From: Nocardia huaxiensis
Lineage (GTDB): Bacteria; Actinomycetota; Actinomycetes; Mycobacteriales; Mycobacteriaceae
DNA: 64,000 bases
Assembly: GCF_013744875.1 (NCBI RefSeq)
Contig: NZ_CP059399.1
Span: forward strand, 4,588,001-4,652,000
Direction: 5' to 3'
The position numbers were made by a program, and so were the translations under genes. Shown one piece after another: positions 15,867 through 24,553 of this stretch; within the stretch, counting starts at the first letter, position 1; every line of letters begins with the position of its first letter. The notes beneath the pieces are model-generated. The model searched no databases and was not told the origin of the DNA. It saw nothing but the letters and a program-made list of their open reading frames with translations.

Positions 15867-17681
15867 CTACACGTACAGCTCGTCGATGGTAGCCGCATAG
15901 GCGGTTGCTATCGGTTTGCGCCTCAGTTTGCCGGTTGCCGTCAGGCATTCGCTACCCGGAGTCCACACTTCCGGCAGAATTGTGAACTTCTTGATCTGTT
16001 CCACCCGGGAGAGCTTGGAATTCGCCAGATCGATGCCCTCCTGCACGGCCTGCAGGACGACCGGGTCGGCGGCCAGCCCGGCCAGGCTCCGATCCGATAG
16101 CTGGTGGCGCTCGGCGAAGGCCGCGGCGAGATCGGGATCCAGGCAGATGAGGGCGGTGTTGTAATGCCGGCCCTCTCCGATGGCCACCACGACGCCGGCC
16201 AGCGGGCAGCTCTCGGTGATGGTGTTCTCGATGTTCGTGGGCGACATGTTCTTGCCGGCCGCGCTGATGATCAGCTCTTTCTTGCGGTCGACGATCTTCA
16301 GGAAGCCCTCGGAGTCGAGTTCGCCGATATCGCCGGTGTGCAGCCAGCCGTCTTCGTCGATGGTCTCGGCGGTCTTCTCCGGGGCGTTGCGGTAGCCGCG
16401 CATGAGCATGCGGCCGCGAATGAGCACCTCGCCGTCGTCGGCGATCTTCACCTCGGTGCCCGGGACGGCCGTGCCCACCGTGCCGATCTTGATGCGCTCG
16501 GGGCGGCTCACGGTCGCTGCGGCGGTGCACTCGGTCATGCCGTAGCCCTCGCACAGCGGCAGGCCCAAGCCGAGGAAGAACTCGTGGGTGTCGCGGGGGA
16601 TCGGCGCGGAACCGGTGACCGCGATGCGCACCTGGTCCAGCCCCAGACGGCCCCGGATGGTGGACAGCACCAGGCGATCGGCGAGCCGGAACTGCGCCGC
16701 CTGGAGCACGTTCTGGGTGCGGCCGTCCGAGACCGCGCGGGCGCGGGCGCGGCCGACGCCGATCGCCCAGTGCGCCAGGGCGCGCCGGATGGGGCTGGGT
16801 TCGGCGGAGAGCTTCTCCTCCAGTGCCGCTTTGACTTTCACCCACACGCGCGGAACGCCCAGGAAGACGGTCGGGCGCACCTCGATGAGGGCCTCGGCGA
16901 CCTTCTTCAGATCCGGCACGGTGGTGATCTGCCCGCCGGTGAGCAGCGAAAGATAGTGCGCGAACCAGCGATTGGCGGCGTGCGCGTCGGGCAGGTAGGA
17001 GACCACCTTGTCCTCGGGGCCGCCGCCACCGAATTCCTCGACCACGCGGGCGTTCTCGATGAAATTGGTGTGCGTGAGCTCGACACCCTTGGGCGGGCCG
17101 GTGGTGCCGGAGGTGTAGACGATGGTGAGCAGATCCTCGGGATCGACCGCGCGCCAGACCTTGTCGAAGTCGAAGCCCTCGGCCGGGCGGGCGGCCACGT
17201 CCGACAGCGCGATGGTGCCCTCCGGCGCGCCGTCCACGCAGATCACGTGCTCGACGGTAATGCCCTGCGCGGCAGCCTTTTCCACGGCCGCCAGCACCTG
17301 GGGCGCGAACTGCTCCTCACAGATGACGGCCTTGTTGCCCGCATTGCCGAACTGGTAGACCAGCAGATCCACCGGGTTGGTGTTGTACACCGAGAACGGG
17401 GTGGCGCCGGTGTGCAGGACGGCGGTGTCGCAGATATGGAACTCGGGGCGATTGGTCATCATGAGCGCGACCGTGTCGCCGTGCCCGATGCCGAGCGAGG
17501 CCAGGCCGGTGGCCAGATCGCGCACCCGCTGCCCGTATTCCTGCCAGGTGATCGTCACCGTGCCGCCCAGTGTGCGCAGGGCGACCTCGCGCGGGAATCG
17601 TGCCACTTTGTCCTGGAACGCCTCGCACAGAGTGCGCGGTCCCACCGCCGTTGTAGAACTCACAGCTACAGCACACCGCAC
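15867..17681 (-). CDS. Long-chain acyl-CoA synthetase, FadD15-like
   Basis: 604 residues of the AMP-forming adenylate family. P-loop YTSGTTGPPKGVELTH near residue 188, GYGMTEC near 375, TGD of the ADP-binding hinge near 440 and DRKKELI near 458 are all present. Length and order fit long-chain fatty-acid CoA ligases (FadD11/FadD15 type). GTG 17681 has GGAG eight bases upstream; a second GTG at 17663 is possible. It is the first gene of a two-gene unit with the PucR regulator. Expected to be cytosolic or membrane-associated and to activate fatty acids for lipid metabolism. Confidence 0.92.
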   Translation of the reverse strand: MRCAVAVSSTTAVGPRTLCEAFQDKVARFPREVALRTLGGTVTITWQEYGQRVRDLATGLASLGIGHGDTVALMMTNRPEFHICDTAVLHTGATPFSVYNTNPVDLLVYQFGNAGNKAVICEEQFAPQVLAAVEKAAAQGITVEHVICVDGAPEGTIALSDVAARPAEGFDFDKVWRAVDPEDLLTIVYTSGTTGPPKGVELTHTNFIENARVVEEFGGGGPEDKVVSYLPDAHAANRWFAHYLSLLTGGQITTVPDLKKVAEALIEVRPTVFLGVPRVWVKVKAALEEKLSAEPSPIRRALAHWAIGVGRARARAVSDGRTQNVLQAAQFRLADRLVLSTIRGRLGLDQVRIAVTGSAPIPRDTHEFFLGLGLPLCEGYGMTECTAAATVSRPERIKIGTVGTAVPGTEVKIADDGEVLIRGRMLMRGYRNAPEKTAETIDEDGWLHTGDIGELDSEGFLKIVDRKKELIISAAGKNMSPTNIENTITESCPLAGVVVAIGEGRHYNTALICLDPDLAAAFAERHQLSDRSLAGLAADPVVLQAVQEGIDLANSKLSRVEQIKKFTILPEVWTPGSECLTATGKLRRKPIATAYAATIDELYV

Positions 17682-17746
17682 AAAGGCGGCTCCAGGACAG
17701 TGTCAATCACGAAGACATCGGACTGCGGGTTTGTGCATCTGACCAA

Positions 17747-19297
17747 TCACGCGGTGACGGGGGTATCGGCCGCCGGGGGCTCGCCGACGGTGCGCCTGGG
17801 CCCGGTGAACCAGCGGCGCGCCGAGACGAACCACCAGATCGTGATCGCGCCCACCACGCCCACCAGCGTGATCGGGGCGTAATTGACTGTGGTCCAGGTG
17901 AATTCGTCGTTCCACGGATAGCCGCGATCATCGGTCGGGAGGATGAACAGCAGGCTGATCAGCACGATCCAGAGCAGTGCGACCATGCCGATCGGGCGAT
18001 ACCAGCGGCCCAGCTGCCAAGGGCCGGTGCGGAATCGGCTGCCGTGCAGTTGGCGCAGCAGGATCGGGATGCCGTAGGCGATGTACAGGCCGATGGTGGC
18101 CACCGAGGTCGCGGCGGCGTACGCGGTCGGCGCGTTCTCGGCCGGCACCAGCATCGACGGAATCAGCAGGACGAAGGCGAAGAACGAGATGAACAGCACC
18201 GCGTGCACCGGGACCTTGCGGGCCGAGAGTTTCCGCCACAGCGCCGAACCCGGCACCGCGCCGTCGCGCGAGAAGGCGAACAGCATGCGCGAGGCCGAGG
18301 TGACCGAGGCGTACCCGCAGAACAGCTGGGCGATGGCGGCAATGATCAGCAGCAGGCCGGACCAGAAGGAATTCAGCGAATTCTCCAGGATGTAGATCAC
18401 CGGGTAGCCGCTGTTCTTCGCGGGGTCCAGGGCGTCGTCCAGATTCGGGATCGCGAAGGTGACCGCCAGGATGAGCAGATAACCCGCGACCGCCGAGACG
18501 ATGATCGTATTGATGATCCCCTTGGCCGCCATGCGGGAGGCGTCGTGCGTTTCCTCCGACATATGCGCCGAGGCGTCGTAGCCGGTGAAGGTGTACTGCG
18601 CGTGCAACAGGCCGAGCAGGAAACTGAAAGCGACGCCGCCGAATCCGACCGCGCTGTTGTCCACCGTCTCGGTGAAGACGAATCCGACGCTCTGATGATG
18701 ATTCGCGCCGATGCCCAGCACCAGCACGAAGACGGCCACACCGCCCACATGCCACCAGGCGGAAATATTGTTGATCACCGCCGACAGGTGCGGGCCGATC
18801 GCATTCAGGACGGCGTGCAGGACGAGAATGGCTGCGAACACCAGAAAGATTGCGGTGCGGTCGGTTCCGATGTCGATGCCGATCACATTCAGCACCACGG
18901 TGGTGAAAATCGCCGCGCCGTAGTCGATGGCGGCGGTGACCGCGATCTGGCCGATCAGATTGAACCAGCCGGTGAACCAGCCCCAGACCGGGCCGCCCAG
19001 TTCCGCGGCCCACCAGTAGAGGCCGCCGGAAGTCGGGTAGGCCGAGGCCAGTTCGGCCATGGCCAGGCCCACGAACAACACCATGATCGAGACCAGTGGC
19101 CAGCCCCACGCCATGGTGATGGGCCCGCCGTTGGCCAAGCCGATGCCGTAGCTGGCGAGCCCGCCGGTCAGGATCGAGACAATGGTGAAGCTGATGGCGA
19201 AATTGGAGAAGCCCGACCAGGATCGGGCCAATTCTTGTTTGTAGCCGAGTTCGGCCAGGCGGCGTTCGTCGTCGGATCGGGGCTGTGTATCGGTCAT
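17747..19297 (-). CDS. APC-family amino-acid permease
   Basis: 516 residues with about 12 hydrophobic segments. The opening after residue 15 (LGYKQELARSWSGFSNFAISF) and the GGLYWWAAELGG loop near 95 are typical of GABA/choline/amino-acid permeases of the APC superfamily. ATG 19297 has GGGAG six bases upstream. It is divergent from the glutamine synthetase gene, sharing the 227-base region 19298-19524. The pairing suggests uptake of an amino acid or amine that feeds, or is made by, the synthetase. Substrate unknown. Confidence 0.87.
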   Translation of the reverse strand: MTDTQPRSDDERRLAELGYKQELARSWSGFSNFAISFTIVSILTGGLASYGIGLANGGPITMAWGWPLVSIMVLFVGLAMAELASAYPTSGGLYWWAAELGGPVWGWFTGWFNLIGQIAVTAAIDYGAAIFTTVVLNVIGIDIGTDRTAIFLVFAAILVLHAVLNAIGPHLSAVINNISAWWHVGGVAVFVLVLGIGANHHQSVGFVFTETVDNSAVGFGGVAFSFLLGLLHAQYTFTGYDASAHMSEETHDASRMAAKGIINTIIVSAVAGYLLILAVTFAIPNLDDALDPAKNSGYPVIYILENSLNSFWSGLLLIIAAIAQLFCGYASVTSASRMLFAFSRDGAVPGSALWRKLSARKVPVHAVLFISFFAFVLLIPSMLVPAENAPTAYAAATSVATIGLYIAYGIPILLRQLHGSRFRTGPWQLGRWYRPIGMVALLWIVLISLLFILPTDDRGYPWNDEFTWTTVNYAPITLVGVVGAITIWWFVSARRWFTGPRRTVGEPPAADTPVTA

Positions 19298-19524
19298 GCG
19301 TCGCTCCCGCGTGAAAACGCTGCCCTCACACAGCGTTTGCCAGGAGATCAGTGTGAAGTACGGCTCGGTCAACCGTGCGGCGAACTGGCAATGATCTTGG
19401 TAGACAACGCGATTCGCAATCTTTCCGGTCGATGATCGGCGTATCGTGTTAGCACGACGAGGACCGCCGGATCCCGACCGGGCCGTCCGATCGGGTAGTG
19501 GCGCGGGCGTGCGAGGAGCCAGCG

Positions 19525-20961
19525 GTGATCACACCGACTACCAGCGGAGTTCTGGACTACATCAGAGCAGAGGGCATCGAATACGTCGACATCCGCTTCT
19601 GCGATGTCCCCGGTATTCAGCAACATTTTTCCGTTCCGGCCACCATGTTCGGTGACGATCTCGTGGACAACGGCATCGCCTTCGACGGTTCGTCGGTGCG
19701 CGGCTTCCAGGCCATCCACGAATCCGACATGCTGCTGCTGCCGGATCTGAACACCTGCCGGGTGGATCCCTTCCGCGCGGCCAAAACCCTCAATATCAAC
19801 TGTTTCGTGCACGACCCGCACACCCGCGAGGCCTACAGCCGCGACCCTCGCAATGTGGCGCGCAAGGCCGAGGAATACCTGCGCAGCACCGCCATCGCCG
19901 ACACCGCGTACTTCGGCCCCGAAGCCGAGTTCTACATCTTCGACGCGGTCCGCTACGACACCAGCATGAATCGCGCCTTCTACGAAGTGGATTCGGACTC
20001 CGCGGACTGGAACACCGGCGCGAAACGCAACGCCGACGGCACCCGCAACCGCGGCTACAAGGTCCGCCCCAAAGGCGGCTATTTCCCGGTGGCCCCCTAC
20101 GACGCCGAAGTCGACCTGCGCGACACCATGTGCACGCATCTCCAGCACGCGGGCTTCGAACTGGAAAAGGGCCACCACGAGGTGGGCACCGCCGGGCAGG
20201 CCGAAATCAACTACAAATTCAACACCCTGCTGTCGGCCGCGGATGATCTCCAGCTCTACAAATACATCATCAAGAACACCGCCTGGGCCAATGGCAAAAC
20301 CGTCACTTTCATGCCCAAGCCCCTCTTCGGCGACAACGGTTCGGGAATGCACGTCCACCAGTCGCTCTGGAAGGACGGTTCACCCCTGTTCTACGACGAG
20401 CAGGGCTACGCGGGCCTGTCGGACCTGGCTCGCCACTACATCGGCGGCCTCCTCCACCACGCGCCCTCCCTGCTGGCCTTCACCAACCCCACGGTGAACT
20501 CCTACAAGCGCCTCGTCCCGGGCTTCGAAGCCCCCGTGAATCTCGTCTACAGCCAACGGAACCGCTCCGCGGCCGTCCGAATCCCCGTGACAGGCACCAA
20601 CCCCCACGCCAAGCGTCTCGAATTCCGTTGCCCCGACAGCTCCGGCAACCCGTACCTCTCCTTCGCCGCCATGATGATGGCCGGCCTCGACGGCATCACC
20701 AACAAGATCGAACCCGCCCTCCCCATAGACAAGGACCTCTACGAGTTGACCCCGGAGGAATCCGCCGAGGTCACCCAAACCCCGCCCAGCCTGGAAGCCG
20801 TCATCAACCGGCTGGAAGCCGACCACGACTACCTGACCCAGGGCGGCGTCTTCACCGAAGACCTCCTCGAAACCTGGATCCGTCTCAAGCGCGACACCGA
20901 GATAGCCGAAATCAACGCCCGCCCTCACCCCTACGAATTCGACCTCTACTTCGACGTGTGA
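19525..20961 (+). CDS. glnA: Glutamine synthetase type I, GlnA1-like
   Basis: 478 residues, the length of mycobacterial GlnA1. It has the DGSSVRGF metal/ATP loop, [26 protein letters not shown], the [13 protein letters not shown] loop and the adenylylation site KDLYEL with Tyr406. GTG 19525 has GAGGAG seven bases upstream. Making glutamine from glutamate and ammonia is expected. Its place next to an APC permease rather than general nitrogen or lipoate genes suggests it may be a second GlnA copy with a special role. I saw no clear GlnR box in the intergenic region. Confidence 0.93.
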   Translation: MITPTTSGVLDYIRAEGIEYVDIRFCDVPGIQQHFSVPATMFGDDLVDNGIAFDGSSVRGFQAIHESDMLLLPDLNTCRVDPFRAAKTLNINCFVHDPHTREAYSRDPRNVARKAEEYLRSTAIADTAYFGPEAEFYIFDAVRYDTSMNRAFYEVDSDSADWNTGAKRNADGTRNRGYKVRPKGGYFPVAPYDAEVDLRDTMCTHLQHAGFELEKGHHEVGTAGQAEINYKFNTLLSAADDLQLYKYIIKNTAWANGKTVTFMPKPLFGDNGSGMHVHQSLWKDGSPLFYDEQGYAGLSDLARHYIGGLLHHAPSLLAFTNPTVNSYKRLVPGFEAPVNLVYSQRNRSAAVRIPVTGTNPHAKRLEFRCPDSSGNPYLSFAAMMMAGLDGITNKIEPALPIDKDLYELTPEESAEVTQTPPSLEAVINRLEADHDYLTQGGVFTEDLLETWIRLKRDTEIAEINARPHPYEFDLYFDV

Positions 20962-21780
20962 CTATTCGAGTGCGCGGGTGAGGCTCAGGGCGAGCGCATC
21001 GCAGTCCTCGAGCATTGCGATGTGCCCGACTCCGCGGAGGTATTCCAGCGTGGCGCCCGGCACCGTCGCGTACTGGTGCGCCGACTCCGGGTCCCAGCGC
21101 GGGTCGGAGTCTCCGAAGATCACGTGGACGGGCTTTCCGGCGTCGATGAGGCGCTGCGGCACCGACCGGGTGGATATGTAGTTGATGTTGGCGGCGAGAA
21201 TCGCACGGAAAGCTCGGTAGGAGGTCCTGCGCATGTCGGCGACCACCTCGTCGGGCACCGTGATCGGGGCCGCCGCGGTCGCCGCCAGTCCGCGGCGGAT
21301 CATCGAGCCGGTACGGATCGGCCAGATGAGCGGCCCGATCGGCGGCGCGGCGAACGCCCGGATGATGGCCGGTTCGGGGAGCAGGGCCGCAAGGCTGGGC
21401 CCGGTGCTGACCAGGATCAATGTGTCGACCAGGTCGGGGCGACGCTCCACGAGGGCGGTGCCGACATAGCCTCCGCTGGAGTGACCGACGACGTTCGGAT
21501 TTCGGATGCCGAGCTCGTCCAATACGGCGGCTATCCGATCCGCCTGCTGCGCAACGTCATACGTCGAGACCGGCTCGGACCGGCCGCATCCGGGAAGGTC
21601 GATCGTGATCACCCGATGATCCCTGGCCAGCGCCGGCACCACCCCCGCCCAGGAGGAACCGGTCGCGCCCGAGCCGTGGATGAGCAACAGCGGCTGCGCC
21701 GCCGGGTTCCCGTCGAGGACGATGTGCAACCCGCGCACTGTCGTCGAGCGTCGGGCCTGCGCTGGAGTCGATTTGGTCAT
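20962..21780 (-). CDS. Alpha/beta hydrolase
   Basis: 272 residues of the alpha/beta-hydrolase fold: oxyanion loop LLIHGSGATGSSW near residue 33, nucleophile elbow VVGHSSGGYVG near 97 (Ser in G-H-S-S-G), acid DSD near 228 and catalytic His in GVGHIAML near 252. The stop abuts the glutamine synthetase stop with no spacer. It is divergent from an AraC-type gene at 21886, 105 bases away, which probably regulates it. Substrate not predictable. Confidence 0.87.
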   Translation of the reverse strand: MTKSTPAQARRSTTVRGLHIVLDGNPAAQPLLLIHGSGATGSSWAGVVPALARDHRVITIDLPGCGRSEPVSTYDVAQQADRIAAVLDELGIRNPNVVGHSSGGYVGTALVERRPDLVDTLILVSTGPSLAALLPEPAIIRAFAAPPIGPLIWPIRTGSMIRRGLAATAAAPITVPDEVVADMRRTSYRAFRAILAANINYISTRSVPQRLIDAGKPVHVIFGDSDPRWDPESAHQYATVPGATLEYLRGVGHIAMLEDCDALALSLTRALE

Positions 21781-21873
21781 ACTCGACAGCGTTGTCGCAG
21801 GCCGTCACGCCGTATTGGACGAATGTCACGCCTCGGCTCCGCTCGCCCGCCCGCCGATGCCCGGAACACGGTC

Positions 21874-21879
21874 TAACCT
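21874..21879 (+). promoter_or_regulatory. -10 box giving a probable leaderless AraC-type mRNA
   Basis: TAACCT ends six bases before the ATG at 21886 and no Shine-Dalgarno sequence is present, so the transcript likely begins at the start codon. Confidence 0.5.
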
Positions 21880-21885
21880 GGGTGC

Positions 21886-22710
21886 ATGACCGCGACCGAC
21901 CAATTGGATTGGAGCCGGGTGGATGTCGTGGTTCCGGTCCGGCGACCGGCTGCGGGAGTCTGGATGGCGGGTTTCCGATACCACAGCAGTGCCTCGGTCG
22001 ACATCACGATGATTCCGCACCCGATGGTGACGCTCCTGTTCGATCTCAGCGAGCAGATAGTCGTCTATGACCGGCTCGGGCGCTCGGTCACCGGTGACAC
22101 GATCGTCGGCCTCGATGCGGGCGGTGTGCGCGTCGCGGGCGCGGGCGCCGGCGACATCCTGCAGATCCGCGTGTCTCCTGTTGTCGCCGCGGCGATTCTG
22201 TGTGACACCGACATCATCGGCGGGACCGTGACACCGCTGCGGGAACTGTGGGGCAGCTCCGCTGCCGCCCTGACCGAGCGGCTGCGCGCGACGCCGTCCT
22301 GGGACGATCGGTTCGCCCTCGCCGCAGAGTTCCTGCGCGGCCGGGTAACCCGCAGATTCGGCGTCGCGCCCGAGATCGCGTACGCCTGGAATCAGACCGT
22401 CCGCACCCGGGGGCTGCTCCGCGTCGAGGACCTCGCCGTGGAGACCGGCTGGACGCGCCAGCGCCTGTGGTCTCGCTTCCGGACTCATCTCGGAGTTTCG
22501 CCGAAGCGCGCGAGCGAACTCGTACGCTTCGATCATGCCGCCCATCTCCTTGCGGCCGGGCGCCCGCCCGCGGAAGTGGCCGCCGAGGCCGGCTACGCCG
22601 ACCAATCCCATCTGCACCGTCGAATCAAGTCGATCGTCGATCTGACCCCCAACGGGGTGGCCAAAGCGTCATGGCTTGCGATCGACGAAGTCGCCTGGCC
22701 GGCAATCTGA
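21886..22710 (+). CDS. AraC-family transcription regulator
   Basis: 274 residues. The N-terminal ligand domain (about 1-160) is followed by two helix-turn-helix units: VEDLAVETGWTRQRLWSRF near residue 185 and PAEVAAEAGYADQSHLHRRIK near 230, the classic AraC signature. Adjacent and divergent to the alpha/beta hydrolase, which it may activate in response to a small molecule. The 3' end faces the coiled-coil gene at 22744-22950. Confidence 0.87.
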   Translation: MTATDQLDWSRVDVVVPVRRPAAGVWMAGFRYHSSASVDITMIPHPMVTLLFDLSEQIVVYDRLGRSVTGDTIVGLDAGGVRVAGAGAGDILQIRVSPVVAAAILCDTDIIGGTVTPLRELWGSSAAALTERLRATPSWDDRFALAAEFLRGRVTRRFGVAPEIAYAWNQTVRTRGLLRVEDLAVETGWTRQRLWSRFRTHLGVSPKRASELVRFDHAAHLLAAGRPPAEVAAEAGYADQSHLHRRIKSIVDLTPNGVAKASWLAIDEVAWPAI

Positions 22711-22743
22711 TTCCCGCGGACCAGCGAACACGAGCCGGTTCGG

Positions 22744-22950
22744 TCAAACCGTTCCGCTCGGCGCCGGCAACGCCCCGATCGCACGTATCGCCGCCGCGGT
22801 CTCCCGCTGGGCTTCCGCCTGAGCGAGGGCGGCGTGCGCCTGCGCCTGCGCGATCACGTTCCGTCGCTCCGCTTCGCTGACTTCCTCTGCGGCGGTGAGC
22901 TCCGCGAGCAGCGCCTCGGCCCGCTGCTTGTGGGTGGTGTAGTCGTCCAT
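22744..22950 (-). CDS. Small Ala/Glu-rich helical protein, unknown function
   Basis: 68 residues beginning MDDYTTHKQRAEAL, rich in Ala, Glu, Gln and Arg with a regular heptad-like spacing (EALLAELTAAEEV, then QAQAHAALAQAEAQ), so a single long helix or coiled coil is expected. No Cys, no signal peptide, no membrane segment. It is short, but codon use is plausible and no competing frame exists here. I do not recognise a family. Confidence 0.6.
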   Translation of the reverse strand: MDDYTTHKQRAEALLAELTAAEEVSEAERRNVIAQAQAHAALAQAEAQRETAAAIRAIGALPAPSGTV

Positions 22951-23101
22951 CGGGCGATTCTCGCATCCTTCTCGCGGTTCGAGACATCGGCCGGCCGATG
23001 GAGCGCGGTCCATCCGCTGTCCGGACTGGCGAGGGTGTGGGGCAACCGATAACGTCGAAATGCTGTGTCCGGCACAGGTGTTCGAGGTGAGGGAGATCTA
23101 C

Positions 23102-23983
23102 GTGGGTTCGATGTTCACGGTGTTCATACCGTTGGCGCTTGCTGTGGTGATGTTCGGGCTCGGACTGACCTTGACGGTGGGGGATTTCGCCCGGGTGCTG
23201 CGCTATCCGAAGGCGGTGGTGATCGCGCTGCTGTGCCAGATGGTGCTGCTTCCGGTGATCTGTTTCGGGCTCATTCACCTGTTCGGGCTCGACGGCGTAC
23301 TGGCGGTCGGGATGATGCTGCTGGTCGCGGCGCCCGGCGGGCCTTCGGCAAACCTGTTCAGCCACATCGCCGGTGGTGACGTGGCGCTCAATATCTCGCT
23401 GACCGCGATCAATTCGATCCTGGCCATGTTCACCCTGCCGTTGGTCGTGGCGTTGGCCTATGACCAATTCCTCGATGGGGAAGCCAATCTCGGGTTGCGT
23501 CCGGACAAATTCATCCAGGTGTTCGCGATCGTGCTGGTGCCCGCCGCGATCGGCATGTGGGTGCATCGGCGATTCACCGACTGGTCCGAACGCATGCGCG
23601 GCAAGGTGAAGATCGCGTCGATGGTGGTGCTGGCCGTGGTCGTGGCGGGTGCGATCGCGAAACAGATCGATACTTTCACCGACAATATCGGCAAGCTGGC
23701 GGCCATCTCCCTGCTGCTGTCCACGCTCAGTTTCGCCATCGGCTACTACGTTCCCCGGCTGTTCGCCATCGACCCGCGCCAGGCTGTCGCGTCGGCGATG
23801 GAAATCGGAATCCACAACGGGGCCATCGCGATCGCGGTGGCGACCTCGGTGCTGCACAACGACGACATGGCGGTGCCGGGTGCGACATACGGTGTGCTGA
23901 TGAACATTCCGGCGGTGGCCGCCGCCTACCTGCTGGGTCGTCAGCTCCGGCGATCCACGCCGGAGCCCGCACCGATCGCCTGA
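23102..23983 (+). CDS. Bile acid:sodium symporter (BASS) family transporter
   Basis: 293 residues, about nine to ten hydrophobic segments. Typical family residues are LLVAAPGGPSANLFSHIAGG near 78 and MEIGIHNGAIAIA near 238, which include the crossover-helix region. GTG 23102 has GGGAG six bases upstream; ATG 23111 is a close alternative. It probably imports an organic anion with sodium. TAACGT at 23050-23055 fits a -10 box about 50 bases upstream. Confidence 0.85.
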   Translation: MGSMFTVFIPLALAVVMFGLGLTLTVGDFARVLRYPKAVVIALLCQMVLLPVICFGLIHLFGLDGVLAVGMMLLVAAPGGPSANLFSHIAGGDVALNISLTAINSILAMFTLPLVVALAYDQFLDGEANLGLRPDKFIQVFAIVLVPAAIGMWVHRRFTDWSERMRGKVKIASMVVLAVVVAGAIAKQIDTFTDNIGKLAAISLLLSTLSFAIGYYVPRLFAIDPRQAVASAMEIGIHNGAIAIAVATSVLHNDDMAVPGATYGVLMNIPAVAAAYLLGRQLRRSTPEPAPIA

Positions 23984-24040
23984 CGGAGCATTACCCGACG
24001 CGTAATCGACTCTGCGCGGTGCCTCGAGGAAACTCGAGAC

Positions 24041-24400
24041 ATGAGCGAATACGAGAGCATCGCACAGCGGTACATCGACAGCTGGAACGAGAAGGACGCG
24101 GGTAAACGGCGGGCATTGATCGACGAGTTGTACACGGCGGACGTGGTATTCACCGATCCGCTGGTGGATCTGGTCGGGACCGATGCCCTCGATGGAATGG
24201 TCGCGGGAGCCCAGGAGCAGTTCGCGGGACTGGAATTCGGGCTCGGGCCGGTGGACGGGCATCACGATATCGCGCGGTTCACCTGGACCCTCGGTGCGCC
24301 CGGGGCCGACGAACCCATTGTGGTCGGGTTCGATGTGATCACCTTGGTGGACGGACGGATCGGGCGCGTGCAGGGATTCCTGGACAAGGTCCCGGGCTGA
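24041..24400 (+). CDS. SnoaL/NTF2-like small protein
   Basis: 119 residues of the NTF2-like cone fold: ESIAQRYIDSWNEKD opening helix, LYTADVVFTDP near residue 30, IARFTWTLG near 78 and a final FDVITLVDGRIGRVQGF strand pair. Such proteins are ligand-binding or isomerase-like and can be polyketide cyclases; the true role cannot be read. Two CTCGAG copies separated by GAAA (24023-24038) lie directly before the ATG and cover the Shine-Dalgarno bases, so a small hairpin might limit translation. Confidence 0.8.
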   Translation: MSEYESIAQRYIDSWNEKDAGKRRALIDELYTADVVFTDPLVDLVGTDALDGMVAGAQEQFAGLEFGLGPVDGHHDIARFTWTLGAPGADEPIVVGFDVITLVDGRIGRVQGFLDKVPG

Positions 24401-24427
24401 GTGAAGTGGATTGTGCGGCAAGGCAGG

Positions 24428-24444
24428 TCGTGCACAGTGCACGA
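24428..24444. promoter_or_regulatory. Perfect 7-base inverted repeat
   Basis: TCGTGCA-CAG-TGCACGA between the SnoaL-like gene and the unknown gene at 24554. It could be an operator for the downstream gene or a weak terminator for the upstream one. No U-run follows. Confidence 0.4.
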
Positions 24445-24511
24445 ACGGTCATGTCGCAAGGATTCAAACTATGACCTTCCCCTCACTGCCCGCGAAGGGT
24501 GGGCAGGTCGC

Positions 24512-24521
24512 CATACGATCC
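24512..24521 (+). promoter_or_regulatory. Shared upstream element CATACGATCC (copy 1)
   Basis: The same ten bases occur upstream of the paralogue at 31787. TACGAT inside it fits a -10 box (TANNNT). In both places CCCGCGAA lies roughly 25 bases further upstream, pointing to a common promoter. Confidence 0.6.
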
Positions 24522-24553
24522 AGGGTTGGCGTATGTAGGAAGGCGAATTGCCC

